The position numbers were made by a program, and so were the translations under genes. Below the pieces are notes generated by a model. The model did not search any database and had not been told where the DNA came from. It saw nothing but the letters and a program-made list of their open reading frames with translations. DNA of 63,690 bases, from positions 286,702 through 350,391 of the forward strand of contig NW_003105601.1 in the NCBI RefSeq assembly GCF_000003605.2, in the 5' to 3' direction. The stretch comes from Saccoglossus kowalevskii (taxonomy: Eukaryota > Hemichordata > Enteropneusta > Harrimaniidae). Shown piece after piece: positions 35,191-47,448 of this stretch. The first letter of the stretch is position 1. Each line of letters starts with the position of its first letter.

Positions 35191-35689
35191 TAAAGATTTT
35201 TAATACAAGTATTACAAAGACATACAGTATATTCACTCTGTTTTGAAGGGTTATAAAATTATTCGGTAAGTAATGGACCAGCCGTATGATATACGATAGG
35301 CAGGACATCATTGTTCTCTTCATACTGGCCACGCATTCAACACACTGATATAAACGCAGCTATAATTGATTCAACATGTTTGAGCACAGTACGCCAAATA
35401 ACATGTTGCTGTAAAAACATGTTCACTCATTTGCATATATGACTACAGTATGGCAGTTGTTTCGTTGAAGTACTTGAAATTTTACATGACTCCGTCACAA
35501 TTGTATTGTTCTCCCAGATTTAATATGTTTCATTTATGTTTCACACAATAGATAGATTAAAGCGAAACTGGGAGCCTTTCGTAGATTTTCAGTGAGATAA
35601 AAGTGTTTCAAATTTCGTATTTTTTAATTAACACAGAATATAGTTTACTGAGAAATTAAATAATAAACTTCATTGAACTTAAATGCGGG

Positions 35690-35860
35690 GCGGGGGGGGG
35701 GGGTCGTCGCCCAATTTACCACATAACCCAAAGTTCCACTGGAGGTTTCACACGAATTGTGTTCACTGGAGGTGAAAAAATCGCCTAATAGACGGGCACA
35801 TTAAAAATATACCAATGGAGGTCATCCAATGTATGTCAACATCGGTATAAACCAAATTGA
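35690..35860 (+). repeat. Decayed minisatellite remnant before copy III
   Basis: After a G-tract, phrases such as AAAGTTCCACTGGAGGTTTCAC, TGTTCACTGGAGGT and ACCAATGGAGGTCATCC recur at about 30-50 bp. They resemble the decayed tail of the 30-bp minisatellite. Confidence 0.4.
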
Positions 35861-35970
35861 AAATAAACTCATTTCTCATTTTTTTCAATAACATACTTCC
35901 AATAAGTAAACTGAGTATAATTGTGCCAACACCGGAGATATTTAGTTTTGGTTCATACGTTGAAATACAT

Positions 35971-36242
35971 TAATATGAATCGTAATATTATTACCAACAC
36001 TCAAAAATGTAACACAGTGTAACATTTCCCTTTTATATAAAAAGCGAGGTTGAATAATGGCATGGCTAAATAATTTCGATCAAAATAAGGATAAACCACT
36101 GATTCGGTGGTTCATACATAACGGGATTAACGATAATACGTTGCAACTTGTTTCGTATCGCACAGCTTATTACGCAACAATACATAATTTACGTCCTGGG
36201 AAGTGAAATAATAAACCAATCGGACTTGACCTCGATGCGAAA
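35971..36242 (+). repeat. Segment repeat, copy III
   Basis: ATGAATCGTAATATTATTACC, AAAAAGCGAGGTTGAATAATGGCATGG, GGGATTAACGATAATACGTTGCAACTTG and CTTGACCTCGATGCG follow the same order as copies I and II. This is the most diverged copy. Confidence 0.6.
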
Positions 36243-39200
36243 GTGTAATCACTATGTGACAGTATGAGAAACTGTGGTATAACAGCTGAGTTAAAATGAT
36301 AACGGATTGCACAGTAAACTTAAAATCGACTCAATTTCCCTTGATGGGGCATGCTAATTGTGAAGTTTTCCTTATAAAATGGAAAAATTCAGCGTCAATA
36401 TATGTTTATAATTAGTTACGTAAATTTAGTCGAACGTATGTGTGCTTCAGTCATTGATACAGCTATGGATATCGTTGACTTACATGTAAGTACACGATTG
36501 ATGCGGAGATGACGGAATACTGCGGCTGGAAATTAATGATTGCTTTTAGCGTCATGAATCTATACTAGGCTAGTTGGATTACGTGAAAACACATGTATGA
36601 CTCGTATATGTATGTGAAGCGAAGCCTACTTGCACTGAGTACAGAAACAACATCTGATATGACGTCAATACAAAACACATGTACACCGCTTCTGACTGGA
36701 CAACAGGCTAACCCATATCGTAAACATCCCTACTCGAGAACTTTTACATTCAATAAGTTTATTCTGAAAACCCGTGAGAACACCATTGATAAGCAAATAT
36801 CCGTTGTACAACTGAAACTATACGTACATTAATCCAACTACGCGCATCGTATTGATTACCGATTGTACTAAATTCACAAATGTCGCGGTACACAAAAACC
36901 GACTCAAAACAGTTACCCGTTTGTACAATACTAGTATACAGAATCAATCCCGAAAAATGTCCCTGTGTGTTCATTTATGTCAACTAACTGCATTGACCAA
37001 CTTGAACGTTTACAACTTATAAACGAAGTAGTCAAATTAATGACGGTCCTACAAGTTCATTGTAATCACGTACAAAGAAACACTATTGACTGGTCTTGAC
37101 TTCGGAATAGTCTACAAAAATATGTATAGTGCGTGATTGTGTTATTCGCATAACAACGTTAACCAATTTAGGATCTACATATGTTTTTCTTTTGTATTTT
37201 CTTCATTTGATTACAGTATTCTGACTTATTGTGGATTATACGGTCACGGTGGTTTGATCGACATACCAGATTATACGTTTCAATTATTTCACATTTTGAC
37301 AGATAAAAGATTTTAAACTATTAAAACAACGGCAAATGTTTCATGATTTTGGAAAGCTCAAAGTGTGTTAAAATTAGTCGGCTGGTTGAATATATAAAAT
37401 AATTTAATCAAAAGGACGATGTCTTAATTAAGGGTTAATGGTAGAATGGTAGAATGATTTTGTTTTCCAATATTTGTGTTAATATTGATATTATACTTCA
37501 AACAATAAAATAGAATGTTGGAACAAAAACGATATTGTGCTTTTTATTTTTTACGGGGTCCATTACAGTTTCCACAACGAACACAAGTGTAGCCCAAGTT
37601 TCTACCCTATTTACGAGTGAATGGCGTAACTCGGTCATACAAAATTTTGTAGTTTGAACAACCCGTTTCGAAATTAATTCGGTAGTTTAATAGTAGTTAA
37701 ATATTAATTTGATTACTAAATCGACATAAAGGAACTGTGATTTAGCTAATTTTGTAGGTAATAATAAACAAATTATATGCAATATTATTTTTAATGTCAA
37801 ACAGTTCAATATTTCTGCCAGTATTTGCGTTCCACCATCGGGTCCAATGATATAGCCAGTTTAAGAATTTAAAAAGAATCCCAATCTTGGGCAGCACAGA
37901 ACATAACAGTTATTGTGCACTTGGAGAATTTCAATCACCCGTGAAAGGATTCATTTGATGAATAGAAGAGAGATTATTCATATAACCACACATAAGCGTC
38001 ATTGTCAACGAGCTAACAAGCGTCTTTGTGTGAAAGGACCAGCACCGTTGTTCCTTTATGCTGTTTGTTTGGAAAGACTGTTTGCATACGTGATTGAATA
38101 CGACCGTTGGTGCAATAGCTTTGGCAGTAGCAACAGTGCTCGTCCCGTGTCAAAGTTCCGGGTATAGTGTTTCCGCTACTTTCCATGTGTTTGAGTCAAT
38201 TGTATTGATGTGTACGTCTGAAAGTATTTCGTGTTGTTGTACAGCTTACACCGCCTTGGTTGCACGCACTTTGCGTTGATTCATTAAACTATTAGATCGA
38301 GAGACAGGTTGCCCATTGTTACTTCAATAAAGAGGATAAATAGCCTACAGACAACCATAAATTGGAAACCAACGCACCGTGTCAGCGATATTCGTGGTCT
38401 TTTCTCCGCCATGATGAACACAGGGTAGCGCTTTCCGGGAGCGTTGTATAAATCGACTCACTGACAGGCTGGGACAATGTCCATATCCAACTAATGGAAA
38501 TAGTTTCTTGACTTTCCGGGTCGGTATTCCGTTCAATACAAATAACCGAAAATGTACGTAAATAAGTTCAGATGAACAAGACTCGCCGACTAGATCACGT
38601 TTCAATGGAAATGGCAGCATTATACATTCAAGACGTTTATTTTGTTTCTCAAAATATATTCTTCCATATGTCTTTTATTATTCTTTGGTTGTCTATTTAT
38701 TATTTTTTTAGATTTCTACGCTGAAATGAATTAATTTTCGTTTGTCTTACTTCTTAATGTAACAATGTATGTTAAAGAAGATCAAAGCTGAAAAAAAAAG
38801 AATATTTTTTTTTCATGATCACTCACTAATACTGGAAGTGGCTTTAGATAAAAAAAAGACAAACAGGCTTTGTGGCAGACTAGTACCAGACTGTTGCATA
38901 TGCTTTCCTGTATATAAATAACATAGTATAGCGTCTGTGTTGCAAATAATGTCAAGTGACTTTAACGAAAATTTGTTTGGTTTCAGCATGGAAGGTACTA
39001 ACGGATTTCTTCCATGGTTTCAGTTTTAATGTATTATGAAAGCAGTAATTTCCACTCACTGCTAAAGCGTTCCAGTCAGAATCAACTCATTAATAATAGA
39101 TATAGATGTCGAAAATAACATTGGTTTTGCTGTATTTGAATTTTCACACAAATATATGGTACCTTTGTATACATTGAAATACTGCCTCTGATCTAAAACT

Positions 39201-39601
39201 TGCCTCCAAATCCAGCATGCCAGACTTCCGAGTCCATGAGCAACCGGTTACAGAGTTTAAATAGTACTTTCATATTAATAATAACTTTAATAAAACACTG
39301 AAAACAACTGCGGGTAAATTACAAAAACAGAGCACAAGAACGAATATTGAGTTTATAACGCATAACAATGCTCGAAACCTTGATTTGTACCATGCCCATA
39401 CGCCGTACATACACTGGCGTTGGATGCGAAAGTAGATACTTTTCATTTTCCGTCATTCATATGCAAATTAGCGCGACCTGCTCATTATGAAAAAGGTCAG
39501 CGTGAGCTGTGAATATCGTGTGTGTGGATGTAATACATACCCCGTTGGATCTTTTGTCGCTGTCCTTGTTGTGGCTTTCAGGTTGAAATCGTTACACTTT
39601 C
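36243..39601. other. Intergenic stretch upstream of the BTB gene
   Basis: No exon is recognised. An octamer-like ATGCAAAT lies at 39461-39468, about 140-165 bp upstream of the candidate start codons. Confidence 0.5.
39461..39468 (+). promoter_or_regulatory. Octamer-like ATGCAAAT upstream of the BTB gene
   Basis: An exact POU-factor octamer consensus, 134 bp before the first candidate ATG. The motif is short and may occur by chance in AT-rich DNA. Confidence 0.25.
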
Positions 39602-42600
39602 ATGATGTTTGTTTATAGAAAATTAATGGCCAGGCGGCGACAGGACACCAACGCTGCCGAAAACGGTACTGAACCAGTGAACGACAACAAGGAGGCTGAA
39701 GAATCCAAGGTAATATACGATGTATTTCGACTTGTCTCGCCGAATTTAAATGTTCGCCGCGTCGCCATTTTGCTTTTTGTGTTTTCGTTATTTTCGTATA
39801 GGTGGCATATCTGTCGGAATATGTTCAGCGAAAGTGTTCTGTACAATTTAATTTAATGTCTGCATCAACGTATATTTGATTTCCAGTGATATGCAGCTGA
39901 ACGTAAAAACCCCACCCTAAAACGCTGCATCCAACGGAAGCATTTTCCTATGCATTTTAAACACTGCAAATTACCAGTACTAGTAATTGTGCTATCAATC
40001 TCACGGTAATAATATCGTGATGCATATTGTCTTAAAATTCCACGTCAGTTTTCTAGTGATGGATGTGTCCTGATAGATCATGATGGAGTCCGAGGCAAGT
40101 TGAAAAACAAGCAAGCATGTTTCCACGCACAGTAGTTTCACGTTGACAGATTATAAATGCAACGCCTTGTTTGTCGAAGCGTACGTGTTTAAATACTCAC
40201 GACAGAGGCTGGAGCGAACCAATGTCTAAAATCAGTGATGTATTCAACAAAAATCCCGGGACAGATTAAACAAAACCGATGGCCAAAAAAGAAATGTTCA
40301 CATCTCGTCCGTCCGCGCCGCGATCTAGGTCAAGATCGGTAGATGATTCGGAAAACGTAGCCATTTTGGAAATTTAATAAGTGTTGGATGAATAAATCGG
40401 GATATAAATTGGCGGGAAAACATCAATGGACAACGCCGATATTGAATAAGACACGGTCGCACTTTAAATTGCAAATAAGGCATATAACAGTTAGCATTCC
40501 AAGTCTGGCATCGTTCAAATTACACTGTGTATTGCTGCATACCCCAGAGTTCACACGCTGTTTACGCACATTATCGCCGTATTTAATGTTAATATAATTC
40601 AATCGCTTAAATTAAAAATATGCAAGTTGGAAAATATACAAATCCGTCACGGTACGTGGTTGATACGATATCCTCAAATCTAAAAACAAACACCGAAATT
40701 GAAATAACGGTTTCATAATACTTAACGGTAAACTATTACGTGAGCTGATCTTTTTATATATTTCAATTTCAATTTCAAGGTTTGTATGATTGTTGTCAGT
40801 AAATTATCCCATAATGTCACTGCATTGTGGGATCAGGTATATATTTAGCATTACTGTACCTGTTTACGATTCAATGAAAATTATTATTAATATGTCGCAA
40901 TGTGTTTTTTTTCGCATGTACTAGTATACAAAATGCTCCACGGCGAGACCGCGCCTTTCAGAGGTGACATGTATTCAATAGAAGGGACCAATTACGTGTG
41001 ATGTAATACTAGTATATCTCACTGACACGGTAACCATAACAACACTTTAACGTATCTTTGATACCACATAGGAAAAGTGATATCGGAACTTAACTCTTAA
41101 AGTATGCTGCGTTTAACGCAAGTCGGCGGGATATGTTCCTGTAATTCGCGTTGACGTAATATTATGTTTCTGGTCTGTTGTATAACTCGTTACATTTCTA
41201 CTGGTGTCGTACGTCTCCGCATCACGTCGTCCTATATAATGTTATGCATGAATGAACTCTGAAATCCCGCTTCTCAATATAAACAGAGCATATTTGTTTA
41301 ATTTATACCAGGGGGTCTGCAATGCTAAGAACATGAACCCTACGCCATGCAGCTTCTGAGGTCAACTGCCAACTATGTATCCACGTAATTGGATTCACAT
41401 AGCATGACATTGTCTGTAAGCCGGTTGTATGCCTTTCAAGTTGGCGTCTGTGTTAGTCGCCAGTTTACGTTCGACACACTTTTAAATGCGCACCCTGTAC
41501 TAGTAATAATTCATATTTCAGATTATACATATATCCAATTTCGCGATAACAATTTTATATTTCAATTGATAACGGATTTTATTAAATGAAGCCACTAGTA
41601 ACCGTGATGAAGCACCATCTGACGTTTTCCTGGAAGACAAAATAGACAATGATTCGATAATCTATTTATTCATAATTCAAATAATGCCTCGAATCGTGAC
41701 GGGTATCCGGATTCATCCTTACGGACAGGAAAGCCAGCGACCAGTGGTAAATACAACAATGCCGTATTACTGAAACGGACAAATGAAATATTGTGTCTCT
41801 TAGTGACGTCATGTACATGTGTTAAATCTAAGCGTAGTATAGTTAACGAGGCAGCGCTCACTGCAATTATGTGAACGATTTATATATGTTAACAGATGCT
41901 CTTTCCATAATTCGTACGCCGCTACTTGACCACACAGCTTATCAGCTGAGTTTGCGATAAAATATGCAGATGATTTTATGCTGTTTTCTCTATTCAATAT
42001 TTAAAGCCCAGGAGTCGTCACCTGCGCATGCGGCAGACGGTCATAGCCTGTCGTTGTTTACATACAAGCGTCTACCCACAAGCCTCTGCGTTTTAACGTG
42101 CGTTGTTATCGTCGCCTGGGACTCAATTCCCGCGCATGCGCAAATGACGATCCCTCCACTTCAACGGACACGTATTGTTTTGAAAATTAAGAAAATGTTG
42201 AAATGATGTGCGTGACCGAGCCGAAGATGACGATAATTCAACGCCAAGTTCAATTAATAATTGAGTTGTCTGGTTCTAATTAACTTCTTTACATTTTTAG
42301 GTACAGTCTCCGAAGAAAGTCAAAAAACAAAAAGCAAAACCTGTGAAAGTATGTGACAAAAACGCAGAGAAAGCGCAGGTAGAAGAAAAAGGTCAGCACA
42401 CCCAGGTGGAGACGTACATCAGCCGAATAAAATACAACGATACTCGCTTCAATAACGAGCCGGATTTCAGTCTTCATACCGAGGACATCGAATTCAGGAT
42501 CCATTCCTCGCTGCTGAAAGAGAAGAGTGAATACATACAGAAAGCGCTATCAGCTGAGGCAAAGTGCATTGATAGCGTCGGTAAGGGGCATGGTATCGAG

Positions 42601-42771
42601 TTCGTGAAGCCACCGCCCACGGCGCGAGCTCTCCGCATATTAATGGACTACGTTTACACGGAGAAAATGATTGTAGCGGATGACGAGAAACAGGAAGTTT
42701 ATATCGCAGCGAGGGTCCTTGGCATTCAAGTCGATGAGGAAAAACTAATAGGATGGAATAACCCCAAATAA
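39602..42771 (+). CDS. Short BTB/POZ-domain protein (2 exons, about 184-192 aa)
   Basis: Exons 39602-39709 and 42301-42771 join in phase 0 (donor AAG|GTAATA, acceptor ACATTTTTAG). Two starts are possible: 39602, or 39626 where ATGGCC gives a better context. The N-terminus is charged and disordered-looking. A lysine-rich patch at the start of exon 2 (SPKKVKKQKAKPVKV) could be a nuclear signal. The BTB fold follows from about residue 84: DFSLHTEDIEFRIHSSLLKE, SEYIQKAL, ALRILMDYVYTEKM and the closing helix VYIAARVLGIQ. No BACK, Kelch, zinc-finger or MATH domain follows before the stop, so it is a BTB-only protein, probably a dimerisation or Cullin-3-type adaptor module; that role is inferred from the family. 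The 2.6-kb intron holds no recognised feature. Confidence 0.8.
39710..42300 (+). other. Intron of the BTB gene
   Basis: Contains a complete TIR MITE near its 3' end (42001-42164) and otherwise unique AT-rich DNA. No additional in-frame exon is recognised. Confidence 0.6.
42001..42164. mobile_element. TIR MITE (about 165 bp), second family
   Basis: The left end (TTAAAGCCCAGGAGTCGTCA, then CCTGCGCATGCG) is inverted at the right end (CGCGCATGCGCAAATGACGA, then TCCCTCCACTTCAA). Only the left end carries TTAA. The interior matches the fragment at 4528-4645. It has no coding capacity. Confidence 0.7.
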
Positions 42772-44924
42772 ACAGACAGTTTTCATTTTTTGCAATTGAT
42801 ATCTTGGGATAATAGTTATTAGCTCGCAATGTATTGGGGAAAATATGCGCGGCTTTTGTACTTCATAATTTGTTGGTGTACTTAATCGTCATCGTTGGTT
42901 GTTCACTCAGACGGGACAGTTTTTTTTTATAACCAAATATTTGCGTCCAGAAAGCCCATTTGTACAAATACATCAACCTAAGCGAGCACACTGATTTACT
43001 CAGTGTGATTTCAGTGTTGTCCAATGAAACATGGCCGCTATTGACACTGCCATTTTGATTAGAACACAACATGTTTGATTACAGCCTCTAATCAGAACTC
43101 TTATATCCAACTTATAATTCATATTTTGCATTGGTTTATAAGGTTTCTGAACGTACATGGCTTTTTTTTTTGGGGGGGGGGGCAAGCAGCGTCGGTTGTG
43201 AGGAGGTGATTTTGGGGCGTTTTGTATATAAGGTATAGATATTAATTACATGTATATTGTCACTGTCGTCATCATCACCACCATCGTCGTACACAAATGG
43301 TATTATCGTTATGTTGTTGTTATAGTTACCAATAGATACAATCTGTAAATGGTCGGTTATCATATGGCGTACAATGCTCACATGATGTGAATCAATCCTA
43401 GAATACTAGTAATATGTGTGCCAAAACTTAAATTACCAGCATTTAGATTAAATCCTCAAATCCTTGTTTCGGATATTTTGTGTACATGTTTATTTCATTT
43501 ATACATTTAAGTTAGCAAGTGTAGCATATGATTGGTTTTACGAGTCGGAAATTTAGTTGATATGCTTCTCATTTGACCGTGTATCATTGTTTTGTTCCAA
43601 TGTAGTGTTCATTCCTGCCAACTATGCCCAGTGTTCAAATTTTAAATTACTGTTAGAAAATTAACCGACAAAAGGCAATCAATACACTTATTGTTGAACT
43701 TTGAACTTTGACCTGAAGCTCATCCGATTATTATCGCGGATCTTTGATATCCCGTCCGTGTCACGTGCTCAGTTTGTTGTATTTATTAAATGTTTAAAAT
43801 GTATCCACCATTATCTATCTATATCTGATATTTGTACGAATTCAGCACATCATTTGTCAATTACGTGACGTCAGGTATCATTATGCATATCTATTTATAT
43901 AAACAGGTATTCCATGTTTGTCCTGGAATTTTTCTGTCTGTTGTCATGCCAAAACTTTTACAAGTTCTTTCACGAAGAAATCGCAAATTAAATCGATCTG
44001 CCATTTTAATTTTTAATTTACTTCAATATGGTATTGTAGTAATGTTGTTATATTTATTCAGAATAATGTATACATACAATATAACTGACGTCATCTTTAC
44101 TTAACTGACGTAATATTTTCAGTTTAGGCTCAGAATATAAAAATGAGCCAAAACTAACCCAAGTTTAGTATTGTTATTTATTATTAGTGTGTTCGTACAT
44201 TGTTTGTATATATTATTAACCAGGGCTTCCTTTTCTGAGTCTTTTTAATCTGCACAATGGGAATGCTTCTGTTTAAAGATAATTTCAAGCTAGCTATTTT
44301 TCAGTTTGATTATATGAGCTTGTATGGTCTTGTACGGGTTTTTTATATTTACTAGTTAAATTCACACCAATATCGGTTTCGAATCCATATCCCACAATTC
44401 GCGTTGGCACATTTACCTTACTCTAGTCTAGTATGCAGCAGTTTCCATTACAAAATTGAATGTATTCGATTCCTTCGTAAAACGATCAAATATTATGGTG
44501 CCTCCGTCGTTGCGTGTTCAAGTTCAACGTCAAATAAACTTTTTGTCTCTAATTACAACTGACTTTGACGTCTTAATTTCGATCGAGTAATCTTTGATTG
44601 TGTAATTTAGAATAACTACGTTAAATATTATGTTTTAAGTAAGCATGTTTCACAAATGTTTCCCCTCCCACATTATCGCACAATATGTACATCCATAACG
44701 CCCATAATATGATTTTAATCGACACAACAACTCGTTGTTACCAAGGTTACGCCCTTTTTCATTGAATGCATTGATACGACAATGATTCACCTCATCTATT
44801 GATATACAATATTACATGAAAATTAATTATTTCATACTGTAAAAAATATAAAGATTCTGATCTATTTGACCTTTGCCCCTATAGACTTGTGCCGTAAAAT
44901 TGTTGAGAAACACGCACACAACTA
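42772..44924. other. Intergenic stretch between BTB gene and satellite arrays
   Basis: AT-rich unique DNA with a T/G-run near 43163-43182 and a short CATCATCACC-type stretch near 43270. No gene is recognised. Confidence 0.5.
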
Positions 44925-46615
44925 GCGTGCCATGTGTTTTGTTAGCGCCAGGTTATCGGAGCCATATGTTTGTGCGTCACCAGGATATCGCGTGTCATAT
45001 GTTTGAATATTGGCAGGATATTGCGTGCCATATGTTTGTGTATCGGCAGGATATATAGCGTGCTATATATTTGTGGATCGGCAGGATATCGCATGCCATA
45101 TGTTTGTGTATCGGCAGGATATCGCACGACGTATGTTTTTGTATAGGCAGGATATCGCGTGCCTTATGTTTGTGTATAGGCAGGATATCGCGTGTCATAT
45201 GTGTGTGTATAGGCAGGATATCGCGTGTCATATGTTTGAGTATCGGCAGGATATCGCGTGCCTTATGTTTGTGTATCGGCAGGATATCGCACGACGTATG
45301 TTTGTGTATCGGCAGGATATCGCACGACGTATGTTTTTTGTATAAGCAGGATATCGCGTGCCATATGTTTGTGTATCGGCAGGATATCGCGTGTCATATG
45401 TTTGTGTATCGGCAGGATATCGCGTGTCATATGTTTATGTATCGGCAGGATATCGCGTGCCATATGTTTATGTATCGGCAGGATATCGCATGCCATATGT
45501 TTGTGTATTGGCAGGATATCGCGTGTTATATGTTTGTGTATAGGCAGGATATCGCGTACATTATGTTTGTGTATCGACAGGATATCGCGTGCCATATGTT
45601 TGTGTATCGGCAGGATATCGCGTGCCATATGTTTGTGTATAGGCAGGATATCACGTGCCTTATGTTTGTGTATCGGCATTATATCGCGTGCCCTATGTTT
45701 GTGTATCGGCAGGATATCGCATGCCATATGTTTGTGTATCGGCAGGATATCGCATGTCATATGTTTGTGTATCGGCAGGATATCGCATGCCATATGTTTG
45801 TGTATAGGCAGGATATCGCATGCCATATGTTTGTGTATCGGCAGGATATCGCTTGCCATATGTTTGTGTATTGGCAGGATATCGCGTGTCATATGTTTGT
45901 GTATAGGCAGGATATCGCGTACCTTATGTTTGTGTAACGGCAGGATATCGTGTGCCATATGTTTGTGTATCGGCAGGATATCGTGTGCCATATGTTTGTG
46001 TATGGGCAGGATATCGCGTGTCATATGTCTGTGTATAGGCAGGATATCGCGTGCCATATGTTTGTGTATCGGCAGGATATCGCGTGCCTTATGTTTGTGT
46101 ATTGGCAGGATATCGCGTGTCATATGTTTGTGTATAGGCAGGATATCGCGTATCTTATGTTTGTGTATCGGCAGGATATTGCGTGCCATATGTTTGTGTA
46201 TCGGCAGGATATCGCGTGCCATATGTTTGTGTATAGGCAGGATATCACGTGCCTTATGTTTGTGTATCGGCATTATATCGCGTTCCATATGTTTGTGTAT
46301 CGGCAGGATATCGCGTGCCTTATGTTTGTGTATCGGCAGGATATCACGTGCCTTATGTTTGTGTATCGGCAAGATATCAAGTGCCATATGTTTGTGTATC
46401 GGCAGGATATCGCGTGCCATATGTTTATGTATCGGCAGGATATCGCGTGCCAAATGTTTAGGTAATGACAGAAAATCACGTGACATATATTTAGCTGTCG
46501 CCAGACTGTCATGTGCCATAAATTTTCGATATAACCGGAAAATCGCGTGCCATATTTTTAGCTATATTCTTAAATTTCGTCGAGATATTATGTGACACAT
46601 GTTTTAGATGTCATA
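44925..46615 (+). repeat. 33-bp satellite array 1 (about 50 units)
   Basis: The monomer is GTGCCATATGTTTGTGTATC plus GGCAGGATATCGC, 33 bp, repeated head to tail. Most units carry one CATATG and one GATATC palindrome at fixed spacing. The edges are diverged (44925-45000 and 46460-46615) and the centre is homogeneous. Because 33 is divisible by three and the monomer has stops in few frames, long open frames appear on both strands (445 and 418 codons). I treat them as non-coding: no start context, splice signal or amino-acid bias argues otherwise. Confidence 0.95.
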
Positions 46616-47448
46616 TGTTTACCGTAAATCCCTAAAACACAGCATTGTATTCTGTTGAAATAATACAGGGGAATGTGTCGTGCAAATCATTCTAGTTGTA
46701 GAAATTTAAAGTAGTGAAACACCATCAAGTATTTTTTGGAAATTTGGAGTACTATTCTCATCATAAAAAACATTAAAATCATTGAAAGAAACTAGGTACT
46801 TGGAAACGTTGCCTAGCAACGTGGCAATTGTGACAGCATCACCGCTTGATTATTGTACAACAAAGATTGACTTGGTATCTCGTTGTAATACATAATGCGT
46901 GCATTTTTTGTCACGTGACTTCCATTGCTAGTAATGATTTTTTTTTTATATCCTGGGTGTTATCAGTAACATAGCAACGCTGGAATGCATGCTGTCACAA
47001 CCATGTAACATGGTTGATGTCATTGAACATCGATAACACTACGGTACAGACTTTCCGTTTTCGACATTGTGAAGTCTTTTTGTTTTTTGAAAAAAAACCC
47101 CGAAAACAACTGATTTTGACAAGAAATATACTACGAATATTCCATAACGAAATATACAATGAAGGGAATATTAAATACAAAGCATAATTGGTAAAGTTCT
47201 CGATATGTTTACATTTCATTTATCTTATTATGAACAGTGACTTTAATAAATATGATTGTAGTGTTCGATTTTATCACCAAAATTAATTTCAAAACTTTGT
47301 ATAACGCTTCTCACTAACTTGGATAACACAGTAGAAACCGGGAAACAAAATTGTTTGAGTACACGGGTTCAATTTATTATTCACAATACGATAACATTCG
47401 AAATCAGAGGTATGTTACTTTCTTTAAAATTTACAAAAAGGTAGTGGT
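46616..47448. other. Spacer between the two satellite arrays
   Basis: Unique AT-rich sequence of about 830 bp. It contains AACGTTGCCTAGCAACGTGG (about 46805), an imperfect palindrome (CGTTGC/GCAACG) of the type bound by RFX factors. No gene is recognised. Confidence 0.5.
46805..46825. promoter_or_regulatory. X-box-like palindrome GTTGCCTAGCAAC
   Basis: GTTGCC-TA-GCAAC closely matches the RFX X-box consensus (GTNRCC, spacer, RGYAAC). X-boxes mark ciliary gene promoters in animals, but no neighbouring start is evident here, so function is uncertain. Confidence 0.35.

Noticed and set aside
35685-35703. G-tracts (also near 17442, 31227 and 43172) as G-quadruplex elements
   Set aside because: These are single G homopolymer runs without four separated G-tracts, and could include sequencing slippage.
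45071-46595. Open frames of 288, 445 and 418 codons as repeat-protein genes
   Set aside because: They arise from a 33-bp satellite whose unit has no stop in most frames. Frames are open on both strands at once, and no splice, start or family evidence supports coding.
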